Assembly: GCA_027576995.1 (NCBI GenBank)
Contig: JANBQC010000003.1
Span: forward strand, 121,223 to 185,222
DNA from: Dimargaris cristalligena
Taxonomy: Eukaryota > Kickxellomycota > Dimargaritomycetes > Dimargaritales > Dimargaritaceae
DNA: 64,000 nt
Direction: 5' to 3'
The position numbers and the translations under genes are program-made. Under the pieces are notes generated by a model, which was not told the DNA's origin, searched no databases, and was given only the letters and a program-made list of their open reading frames with translations. Positions 47,331 through 56,500 of this stretch are shown in pieces. The first letter of the stretch is position 1; each line of letters opens with the position of its first letter.

Positions 47331-48041
47331 ATGCAGATCATCCTCGTTACCCTTATGATCTTGGCCTCGGCCACTTGGGCCGCCCAAATGTCCCCCGGCG
47401 TGGCTGGACCAATCCTCGATCCCGCGGTGGCGGAGCCTGCTGAACCCTCCTTGGCTGATACCTTGGCCCCGGTGGTGGTCGACGACCTCGCCGATAGTAC
47501 CCCCGAAGCACCGGTTTTCTCGGATACTAATCCGCTTGCGACCCCTACCGCCCCGCTCGAGAACCAGGCACCCTCCGGCGAGTACGAAACCCGAAGCCAA
47601 GGGAGTCGCCAGGATGGCTACGCCAAGCACAACCAAGGGGGTTCCTATGACGGGTTCGACAACTACCAGTACTCCCCTCCCCGAGGCCGTCCGGTGGTTC
47701 AATCGAGCCGGTACGGGGGTCCAAGCTATGGAGCCCCAAGCTACGGAGGTAGACCGAGCTATCCCCAGGGCCAATCGACGGGTCCGTTCATGGTGCTCCC
47801 CCTGTACCGTCGGACCTGGTCGGCGGCGGTGGGACCCAACGGCCCGTACGCTACTCTGGCCCGTCGCTCGACCACCCCCGCGCGGTTCCGCCGGGGTCTA
47901 TTCCGCCGTGGGGGAGGGGGCCAGATCTTTTCAGCTAAAAAGGCCATTAAAAAAGCCAGTGCGTCCGACCAGGCCCTGAATTTCAAGAACACCCAGGCCA
48001 AAAAGCTGGCCAAGGAGAACAAGGTCTTCTTCCAGGGCTAA
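47331..48041 (+). CDS. Secreted Gly/Tyr-rich protein with basic C-terminus, unknown function
   Basis: A 236-residue protein starting at ATG (47331) with a signal peptide (MQIILVTLMILASATWA, cleavage near A17/A18). I do not recognise a family. The mature part falls into three zones. The first is acidic and Pro/Ala-rich (about 20-95). The second is Gly/Ser/Tyr-rich with short S-Y-G-x repeats (about 95-150: GGPSYGAPSYGGRPSYPQ). The third is strongly basic (about 150-236), with FRRGLFRRGGGG followed by Lys pairs (FSAKKAIKKAS, AKKLAKENK). There are no cysteines in the mature protein. Dibasic sites could be Kex2 targets. The layout suggests a cell-wall- or matrix-associated disordered protein, or a precursor (inference). 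Good C/G third-position bias and a clean single frame support it as a real gene. Confidence 0.72.
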   Translation: MQIILVTLMILASATWAAQMSPGVAGPILDPAVAEPAEPSLADTLAPVVVDDLADSTPEAPVFSDTNPLATPTAPLENQAPSGEYETRSQGSRQDGYAKHNQGGSYDGFDNYQYSPPRGRPVVQSSRYGGPSYGAPSYGGRPSYPQGQSTGPFMVLPLYRRTWSAAVGPNGPYATLARRSTTPARFRRGLFRRGGGGQIFSAKKAIKKASASDQALNFKNTQAKKLAKENKVFFQG

Positions 48042-48725
48042 ATGCCGACCGGACCCGCGGGTATACCGAATTTCGCGTTTACTAATGAGCTCATTATTTA
48101 TATCAGGCACGATGGCCGCTGGTCAGTGCGCCACTTCTACGGTATTTGATTTAGGATGCCTCTACCTTGCTTTGGAGTAGTAGCTATTCCCAGTTGGACT
48201 GGCCTATATTGTGCTGGACAACATCCATATTTAGCTGAATATTTAGCAAATGCCAAGCGCGTGGCATTGTCTTTTTACACAACCTTTGCAATATCATCAA
48301 CTGCCAATACATGCAATTATAAAAGCACTTTTGTGAACGGGTCCGAGTGGTGACGGAAATGAAAGAGCATGCTGTTAGCGAACCCACCGGCCAATAGGTT
48401 CATGTATGATATGTTCTTCCCTTGAGTGTTTATAAAGACAGTGATGGAACGTATGCCTTAATACTAGAGTGTACAATAAGATATCATAAGGGTAGTTGGT
48501 TCCAAGGGAGTCCTCAGTTTGGGGAATGCGAGGTACTAGTAGTCCTGTGGACTATGCCCCATGGGATAGCTTAAGGCTGGCCCCATTCGAAACCACGAAT
48601 CACTTTGGGAGGGGTGCCTCGATCTCAGTATACAAAACCTCTGACGGCAATGCAGCTTGTCACGCCATTTCCTTTCCTCACTCCCCCGTAGCCGACTGCT
48701 ACATTTCAACCCACTGACATTGACA
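48042..48725. other. No gene recognised
   Basis: Spacer between the Gly/Tyr-rich protein gene and the HAD gene. AT-leaning, with no conserved frame. The 60-70 nt before the HAD ATG are open in the same frame, but begin at a non-ATG codon. Confidence 0.45.
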
Positions 48726-50341
48726 ATGAGCGTCCGTCTAGGCCTGCGATCGCTGCGAACAGCCACCAAGGACTTGCCATTTCGAGGAGTTCGATACCAC
48801 CATGCCAGTCCCGGGGAATCCTGGCACTTGGGCTGTGCCGTCGCCTTTGACATTGACGGGGTTCTAACGAAGGTATAGTATTCAATCAGTCACCAACCCA
48901 CCCTTGACTTTGAACCTGTTATTAATTAATAGTCTGGGGCTTGTGAATTTAGTCATGTAGAATCGGCAATGAATTAGCAGGTTCCTTATATCCTGCACCC
49001 CCTGGCATTGTTCCGAGATGCGTGGTAAAGGCCGCCACTATCGCCAACCCAGCGGTATATACCTAATTAGGATAGTAATGGGAGTATCACCCGTTGGGGT
49101 AAACTGTATATATTTCCACCAATGTCCATTAGGGCAAGCGTGCGATCCCCTCGGCCATTGTCGCCATGAAAAAAATGAACGGGGCCAATCGCTGGGGCAA
49201 GAAACTTCCGTATATTCTCTTGACGAACGGGGGTGGGGTAACGGAGGCCGAGAAGGCCCACGAAATCTCGGCCGAACTCGGCGTCAACATTTCTCCCAAC
49301 CAAGTGGTACTTTCGCATAGCCCCATGAAGAGTTTGCTCCAGAAACACCAGGACCACCACATCCTGGTGGTCGGTGGAGCAGGTCGGAGGTGCGCTGATG
49401 TGGCCGCCCACTATGGGTTCACGAAAGTCTCCATTCCCGAAGATATTATCGCTTGGAACCCTTCTGTATGGCCCTTTACTGATGCGAAGCCGTACGCGGA
49501 ACCGGTAAGTCGGATGATATTGATCAATGCCCGAACTGGTGGGGGTCGCCAATCCTCACCTATTTAATGGGTATAGGGTAGGGGGCGATGATCGAGGCTT
49601 GGCTCCGTTGTTTCTCTTTTTGGATACCATTGAGTGGTGCAAAAGGATTATTGGGTCGATCATCCCAAGCCGGCCAAACAAAAGCCTCATGAGATGCAAC
49701 ATACGTCTACTACTGTTCAATGTTTATTTTCATTCGTGTAGCAATGCGACTACAGTCGCGAGCCGATCGATGCCATTATGATGCTTTATGATAGCCGCGA
49801 TTGGGGCCGTGATCTGCAAATCATCACGGATATTCTGCAGTCGCCGAGCCGAACACTGGGACAGGTCCATGGCAGACAGGGCCCCCAATCGACTCCAGTG
49901 TACTTTTCCAACCCGGACATTGTGTGGAGCAACGAGTTTCCGACGCCGCGGTTCGCCCAGGGCTGTTTCCGACTGGCCCTCCAGGCCCTATACAAACAAC
50001 TCTCGGGCCACGATCTGGAGTACCAGCTCTTCGGCAAGCCCCATGCGGCTACCTACACCTATGCACTAGATGTTCTGCGCGGCTGGGGACAGCACCTCAC
50101 GCGAGAGCATGGCCTGCCGGCGTACGCGCCACCGATGACCTATTATGCCATTGGCGACAACCCCGAGTCGGACGTAAGGGGGGCCAACGGGCAGGGGTGG
50201 CACAGTATCCTAGTGCGCACGGGAATCTACCAGCACCCCCACCAGGTGGCCCACGACCCCCAGCTCCAAGCCCGACACGTCGTGGAGGATGTTGACCAGG
50301 CCATTGACCTGATATTAGAGCGGGAACTGGGAAGTCCGTAA
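48726..50341 (+). CDS. Mitochondrial HAD-superfamily protein, HDHD5/YKR070W type
   Basis: Three exons, 48726-48872, 49133-49504 and 49742-50341, joined in phase 0 each time (acceptors ATTAG and GTAG), giving 372 residues. The N-terminus MSVRLGLRSLRTATKDLPFRG is basic and lacks acidic residues until D16, as in mitochondrial presequences. The HAD core is complete: FDIDGVLTK (D42, D44); GKRAIPSA, created by the first splice; YILLTNGGG (motif II); QVVLSHSP; DAIMMLYDSRDWG; VYFSNPDIVWSN; GKPHAATYTYA (motif III Lys); and IGDNPESDVRGANGQGW (motif IV). This order is that of human CECR5/HDHD5 and yeast YKR070W, a mitochondrial branch of unassigned substrate within the NagD-like HADs. Choosing the GGCAAG acceptor over a nearby CAAG restores the conserved G-K after DIDGVL. 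Confidence 0.92.
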
Positions 50342-51182
50342 ATGAGGGGTGAAGAACGTGGGCGGCCTTCCCCGACCGAATGAATGGGCCCCAATCTCGG
50401 TAGTTTAATAAAGGACCGTGGACAATAAACCACTAGACCAGTAGAGTAGGCTATTTATAGCGCAGGGTTTATTTAGCGTGGAGGAGTAAGTAGTATTCTT
50501 GGGTTTGATGGCAGCCTGTTTTTCCCCCAATGGATCGACGCCGGAGAACAATATGGCCAACCTATTGGGTGGGAAATGTGGGGTATTTTTAGGACGGCTT
50601 ATGTAATGCTTGGGACATTGACTAAGCGAATACAAGGACAAGGCTTTTCCTACTGTACACATTCCAAATTCCACGCTGGTCATGACGAAGGGGTATTGCA
50701 ATATATATCACGGGGACCTAGAGACCCCCCCCCTTCAGGGCAATCATTGGGCCAGGTTTGGATTAGACGGTCGTCACCAACCAGAGACCTCGACGTGGTC
50801 GACCTGCGGGCTCTCTTGCTGACCGCCGAGTCTGGTCGGCTCGATAACCCTGTAAGGGCTAGTTGGCGGTTCGGATCAAATATATGCGCATACACTTCAC
50901 GCTACCCCCATTGGGTTTAAATATGCGATGATTCGCTGCCACTCCTCCCTATTCCTATTTCTATTCATTCCCCCTACTGTGGCCATCGCTTCTTCTTGTT
51001 CTTTCTCCTTGTTGTACTGTATGCCCCCCACTCTCAGTTAGCCTTCCCCACGCTGAGTGCCTTTCCCTCCCTCTCCCCTCCTTTCCTACCTCCCCTCATC
51101 CCTCGTCTCTGCCTTCGTCCCTCTTGTTTCATCCTTCCTCATCCCATCTCATCCCAACTCCTCCTTTTCTAAACTCCGCATC
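50342..51182. other. HAD 3' flank and PDI leader
   Basis: No extra gene. From about 50940 the plus strand is strongly pyrimidine-rich and forms the PDI leader. A TTTAAATATG sequence at about 50917 may act as the TATA element. A six-codon upstream reading frame (51021-51041) lies in the leader. Confidence 0.45.
51021..51041 (+). promoter_or_regulatory. Short upstream ORF in the PDI leader
   Basis: ATG CCC CCC ACT CTC AGT TAG, six codons, in the same frame as PDI and 141 nt before its ATG. It would be in the mRNA if transcription starts upstream of 51021, which I cannot prove. Confidence 0.35.
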
Positions 51183-52718
51183 ATGAAGCTCAGCACCGCC
51201 CGTTTCGCCCTCCTCGGAGTCCTGGCCACCAGTCTGCTTAGCCAGCGTGCCCTGGCCGACACTGCCTCTGACGTTGTGGTATTGACCGAAAAGAACTTCG
51301 ACTCCACTGTGTCTGATTGGGACATTTCCCTCATTGAATTCTACGCCCCCTGGTGCGGCTACTGTAAGCAGCTGGCCCCCCACTACGAGACCTCCGCCAC
51401 CGAACTCAAGGCCGAAAACGTGCCCCTGGCCAAGGTCAACTGTGACGATGAGAAGGACCTGTGCGCCCGCTTTGGCGTCGAGGGCTTCCCCACTCTCAAA
51501 GTTTTCTCCAAGCTGGAGCCCAGCCCCTACAACGGTGGCCGTACCGCCGACGATATCACCGCCTACATGAAGCGCCAGAAGCGCCCCGCCGTGACTGAAC
51601 TTTTGGAAGATACCTTCGCCAAGTTCAAGGACAGCGAAAAGTCCGTCATCATTGGTATCTTTGACGATGCCGAGTCCGAGTTGTACGCCGCCTTCAAGGG
51701 CGTGGCCCAGAGCCTGCGCAACACCCTCACCTTCGGCTCCGTGCTGGATTCTGCCCTGGCCAAGGCCCAGTCCCTGGTGGCCCCCGCCGTCGCCATCTTC
51801 AACCGCGATACCCCCGAGCCCTTCATTCTCAAGGACGCCGCTCAACTGGCTGACTCCGCCGAACTGAAGAAGTTTATCGAGGTCAACTCCCTGCCTCTGC
51901 TGGATGACATTGGCCAGGAGAACTATCAGGCCTACATGAGCACCAAGCTCCCCCTGGCCTTCGTCTTCTACATTGACGACGAGATGAAGAAGGAAATGAC
52001 CGACGTGTTCGTGCCCATCGCCCGCAAGTTCCGCGGCAAGGTCAACTTTGTCCTGACCGACGCTAACACATACGCCCGCCAGGCCGAGCACCTGAATCTG
52101 AAGGAGCAATGGCCTTGTGTGGGTATCCAGGAGACCAATGGCCTCAAGTACCCCATGGATCAGAGCAAGAACGTCACGGCCGCCGAGGCCGACGACTTCT
52201 TCTCCAAGTTCGTCGCCGGTGAAGTGAAGCCCTTCATCAAGTCCGGTCCGATTCCCGAAGACAACAACGGTCCCGTTAAGGTTGTGGTGGCTGACGAATT
52301 CGAGAAGATCGTTATGGACCCCACCAAGGACGTCCTGATCGAATTCTACGCCCCCTGGTGCGGCCACTGCAAGAAGCTGGCCCCCATCTGGGAAGAACTG
52401 GGTGAGAAGTACGCCGAGCACGACTCGATTGTCATTGCCAAGATTGACGGCCAGGACAACGACGTCCCGGTCCGCCCCGCCGATTTCCAGATCCAGGGTT
52501 TCCCCACCATTAAACTGGTCAAGCGGAACAGCAATGATGTCGTGGAATACAAGGGCGACCGGTCGCTGGAGTCGTTCGAGGAATTCCTCAGTACTCATAT
52601 CGAGCCCGCCCAGGAAGAACCCAAGGCCAAGAAGGAAGTCGAGGAAGCCACCAAGGAGGAAGTGATCGAAGAAGCCCACGTGGCTGACGAAGAGGCCAAG
52701 GTGCACGATGAATTGTAA
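51183..52718 (+). CDS. PDI1: Protein disulfide isomerase, ER
   Basis: A 511-residue single-exon gene from ATG 51183. The frame is open upstream, but only from a GTG, and the ATG is followed at once by a signal peptide (residues 1-25, ending RALA). It has the standard PDI plan a-b-b'-a'. The first thioredoxin site is APWCGYC (C58, C61); the second is APWCGHC (C393, C396). The acidic C-terminal extension ends in the retention signal HDEL. It makes, breaks and rearranges disulfides of secretory proteins, together with Ero1. Such clients here would include the Cys-rich CBM18 and DPBB proteins. The Tyr in the first active site instead of His is unusual and should affect its redox potential and pKa; the second site is canonical. 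Codon bias towards C-ending codons is the strongest in the window, as expected for a highly expressed gene. Confidence 0.97.
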   Translation: MKLSTARFALLGVLATSLLSQRALADTASDVVVLTEKNFDSTVSDWDISLIEFYAPWCGYCKQLAPHYETSATELKAENVPLAKVNCDDEKDLCARFGVEGFPTLKVFSKLEPSPYNGGRTADDITAYMKRQKRPAVTELLEDTFAKFKDSEKSVIIGIFDDAESELYAAFKGVAQSLRNTLTFGSVLDSALAKAQSLVAPAVAIFNRDTPEPFILKDAAQLADSAELKKFIEVNSLPLLDDIGQENYQAYMSTKLPLAFVFYIDDEMKKEMTDVFVPIARKFRGKVNFVLTDANTYARQAEHLNLKEQWPCVGIQETNGLKYPMDQSKNVTAAEADDFFSKFVAGEVKPFIKSGPIPEDNNGPVKVVVADEFEKIVMDPTKDVLIEFYAPWCGHCKKLAPIWEELGEKYAEHDSIVIAKIDGQDNDVPVRPADFQIQGFPTIKLVKRNSNDVVEYKGDRSLESFEEFLSTHIEPAQEEPKAKKEVEEATKEEVIEEAHVADEEAKVHDEL

Positions 52719-53301
52719 ATGGATCTAGCCATTCTAATTAGTGCGAATATAATGCGCTTGTCTGATTTATCTATCCTGTGGTTGGTTCTTTTCGACTCGA
52801 CACTACTCTATTTGACACCCTGATGCCCAGACTGTGGCGTGAAAGGGGGGAGGACAGGACAGTCTACCTTTATCGACATTATCAACCCCCCGCTGCTGCT
52901 GAATCCCCTGTTTTGGATTTCCAACTTTTCGATATCTCGACCGTTAGTTCCTCCTTTTGCTGCCTTGGCTAAGGTCGCACTGACACTCCTACAAATTAAA
53001 ATGTCTATAAATTCATAACCCCCCCCCCAATCTATAGCCGTTTATTTTATCCGACCCAGTCCGGTAATTTAGTGATCGTTAAACTCTTTCCTTTCTTTGA
53101 TCCGATGCATAGTCGAGTACTGAAGGCCTATTCCTTGGTTAGGGACCTGCTATGGATGCCACTCATCCATATAATCATGGATAACAGGCTGTTTGGGCTG
53201 AATCCTCTGGGGGATTATTACCTCACTCGGGGTAGCTTTCTTAGCTTGGGCAGAGTAGGGGAGAGGGGGGGTGTTGTAAACTTCCTGATATGATATCGAA
53301 A
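52719..53301. other. PDI 3' flank
   Basis: No gene recognised. Early sequence is probably the PDI 3' UTR; a C9 tract lies near 53020. Confidence 0.45.
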
Positions 53302-53310
53302 TCACGTGAC
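53302..53310. promoter_or_regulatory. Second TCACGTGAC site
   Basis: Identical nonamer to the one at 25981. It is followed by A-tracts (about 53364-53371 and 53450-53456), a TATA box (53464) and a 5' splice site (53575). Confidence 0.55.
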
Positions 53311-53463
53311 CCCGTGGTGGATAGGCTCTTCTGAGCTACTCACCCCATTGGCTGCAAACTAGGAAAAAAAACGTACAACTCTCCTCCTACTAATATATTT
53401 TTCTTTGGAACGGTTTGGATGAGACGGCTAGGAGAGTTCAAGAACTGGAAAAAAAACACGCGC

Positions 53464-53469
53464 TATAAG
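53464..53469 (+). promoter_or_regulatory. TATA box of an unassigned transcript
   Basis: TATAAG, 154 nt after the end of the TCACGTGAC site, leading into a pyrimidine-rich stretch and a strong donor at 53575. Confidence 0.45.
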
Positions 53470-53491
53470 TAGCTGGACGTAGGGGATCCTC

Positions 53492-53574
53492 CTCTTTTAC
53501 TCCATATTCTTTAGCTTTGAAACCGTACCGGTTGCACTTTCATAGTACTCCCCTCCCCTCCGCCGCCTAACTTG
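53492..53574 (+). ncRNA. Putative first exon of a spliced transcript, possibly non-coding
   Basis: A pyrimidine-rich segment ends CTTG before a perfect GTAAGT (53575). The start is estimated at about 28 nt after the TATA box. It contains no ATG. A possible acceptor is AACCTCAG, ending at 53660, preceded by ATTAACC. I found no coding exon downstream. An ATGATGA (53709-53715) resembles a snoRNA box C, but lacks a matching D box within 100 nt. It could be a 5'-UTR exon of an unrecognised gene or another RNA host. Confidence 0.3.
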
Positions 53575-53579
53575 GTAAG

Positions 53580-56500
53580 TCGATTCCGTCCCGCTCTGGT
53601 CTCCTGGTGCCCAATCCATGTGTCTACCGATGTTCGCGTTGCGGTGCTTTATTAACCTCAGGCCGGGGCAGGGGTAGTTAGGCTTATCTGGATGCGGGTG
53701 AGTGGGGAATGATGATATGGCGTGCCTCTCGATTACTTTTCAATACTATTCTCCACATACGAAGTCAGTGCCTGGATCGCACCATTACGGTTGCCTTTTC
53801 CTCCATGAACCAGGAACGTTACCGATGTGGGAGAGCAATGGCCAACGATTGTGCCTGGCTCCGGTTTCCCTTGTGCCCAATATACCCAATGGATCTGGCT
53901 CGTTCTGAATCAGGTTCGCGTTGGGCTTTTCGGTGGGAGGTGGCAGGATGGGGCACTGGGAGGTTCTATACTTGTCGGTGTCTCGTTCTTCCATCTTTTA
54001 TCGTTAGGAGCGGACCAGCCGGCGTTGGATTTCCAGTTCCTATAGAGTAGCACGTTCAGGAGGCCTCTTCTGTTAAGAGGGGGCCATCTACCTGTCTCGC
54101 GCATAGTTAAGGAACCAACATTTCCCATTTTTCAAGTTTAGTATAGCCTGATGCCTTTCTACTGGAACTGCTTTATGTATTTCTTTTTTCGGTCGACTTT
54201 CTGATTAATTGTCTCATACTTTTTGTACGTCCAGGTGGACTGGCGGCTTTGTTTTATAATAAACCGCGTAATTGTTCAATTGACCCAGCAATTGTACTGT
54301 TGAATACTGAGTTGTGGTTAGACTCGTTTGATTTACGCTGAGATAATAGTATAGACACCTTGGCTAACCAGGCTAGTTGTGCTAGTAGGAATTTACCCAG
54401 GTGTACAATTCCACTGTAGACCACACTTTTTTGGTATAGGGAATATGTGTGTATGGTGGCAAAGTCGTTGGAGAAATTACCCATTATGTAAGCCCGGCCG
54501 ATTTTAAAACGATAATACTAATTCCGGCCCAAAAGCCAAAGTATCATTGGATGTGTCGAGGCTTAGGCCTACCCAGCGTTTCAGGCGGATTCCATCAGTT
54601 GAAAAGGGTCGATGTTTTTCATGATCTCACGGGTGATTTAAAGCTGCGGGCATCGCTACAAGATCGTCAAATGACAGCGCCCCCTTTCCCAACCCCACTG
54701 CTCCAGATTCTTAATTACGCACCTATCTCCCAGCAAATCGCTTGGTCGGAGTTTCTGTAAAAGGCCAAATTGGTATGGTATTAATAGGATACCATCACCG
54801 GACTAATGTCGCGGGGGTCCCAAGGGGGTTGGAACATACCTAAAACTAAGGATGAAATATATATTACCGTAGGACAACCAGGGGGGTCGGCTGTCTGTAG
54901 TTATGGGTTTGGGCATTACCCGATGTCAGCGGACTTGGTCTTATTAATTCGTACTCCCGGCGAGGTCTGCCGTCAACGAAAGATGGCTAACCGCCCAGTT
55001 ATGTGGGAAACAATAGCCTTGTAGAATTGCTGCACTATGCCCTCAAGGGGTCAGGTCATTCTGGCGTACAGTAGGGCCGATAGCCTGCAAGCCAAGTGAG
55101 TGAGAAAAGGTGAGTGTGTGAGATAAAATTGGGGCGAGTGTTGATAGGTAGGGCTCTTAAATACATTAATGATGGCTACACAGCCATGGGGCTGTGTCAG
55201 GGAACCTTTCCCAACCTCTATGTAACTTCTGTTAGTGGTCCGTAGGGGAGATGGGGGCTGTGCTGGCCCAAGAACACATAACATAGGGGCCTACGCATTG
55301 GAATAGTAAGAGGTGCTGGGGGAGGGACATATGGCCTTGTTGGATGGAGTGGGCCGAAGAGCATCCACCTGTATGTACATCGATTTAACGAAAGAGGCGA
55401 GGCAGGAATAACCTAAAGACACGGTTGGGCTCGCGTGCCACCTTACCGTGTGATGGGTGCACCAAACCCCTAAACAGGTAGGTGCAAGGGGCTCCCGGCA
55501 TGGCTGACGATGGGCCTGATTGGGTGTGGTGCGGGTGCGGGTACCTGTTCGCCATTTTGGCCGAGTGGAGAGGACCTTATAAAGGGGAGCCAGGTTACAC
55601 CGCCCTGCTTGGGGAATGCCAAGGTATCAGCACTGGTCCGTGGGTTCGGTCCTGAAGGTGAAGGGATTGGCGGGTACGCCAAAGGATTATGGATCCCTAG
55701 TTGATTAGAGGAGGAAATCCCGCCAGTCCAAGTTTGTTTGTCCGCCCAGTTGGCTTTAAAGGGATGTCCCGTTTAGCCAGTGTAAAAGCGAGGAAGGGGT
55801 GTTTCTATGGCAGCATCTACTATATTTTTTTTCGGCTGCAACGGGCATGGCAAACCATAATAGGTGGAAGGGGTCACAGGCATTAACCCCCCTGGTTGAG
55901 TTACGCTGGCCGGGTCACTGCTTATCCAGCGGGGCAGACGTAAATATAGTCCAGGTCGGCTGCCTGATCAAGACCGCTTTTGGCAACATTTCCGTCCTTG
56001 ACAGGTGGTATGGCTAATCTGATGGGAAACGGGAGATACAGATGCGCTTAATCGGTTGGCATCATTGCCTCTCCTTAGCCCCAAGAAGGCCATTATGCCA
56101 GTGAGATATCGACTAAGTGTAGTCAAGCCATTTGGTTTGCCGGCCTAGCTCCGATCCCGCATCGGAGACCAGCGAGGTTTAGATGGTTAAATTAGGGGTG
56201 TCAAATGACCCTCCGTATTGTCTAGGCCGGTTTTCTATACACCTGCGCATATCCGGAAACACCGGCTCAATTTTAATGAGGTAATTCGAGTTAATCACGC
56301 CAGCGAAGAGCCCGGAGATTCTCTCGCTTCCGCTGTACATTGCGGCAAAATCCTTGGGAATCGGGTGACCCAGAAGGGCTTTTCAATGTGAAACAGAGAC
56401 AGGGTTTGGGCTGAGAAATATTGTAGGTAATACTTCACTGACCCGTGACCCGCAATCGAGGGTTCGGGTTAGTACGCTTGGCAGGCAATCAATCAATGGG

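Noticed and set aside
48981..49024. Possible mini-exon of the HAD gene (GTTCCTTATATCC... before GTAAAG)
   Set aside because: Direct splicing from 48872 to 49133 gives the conserved DIDGVLTKGKRAIP; including the mini-exon would insert 15 unconserved residues.
51057..51182. N-terminal extension of PDI to 51057
   Set aside because: Begins at GTG and would bury the signal peptide; ATG 51183 is directly followed by it.
51129..52706. 525-codon minus-strand frame opposite PDI
   Set aside because: Shadow of a strongly C3-biased gene; Gly/Val/Leu-rich translation without motifs.
53709..53908. C/D-box snoRNA in the second TATA-driven transcript
   Set aside because: Box C and the nearest CTGA are about 200 nt apart and no terminal stem is seen.
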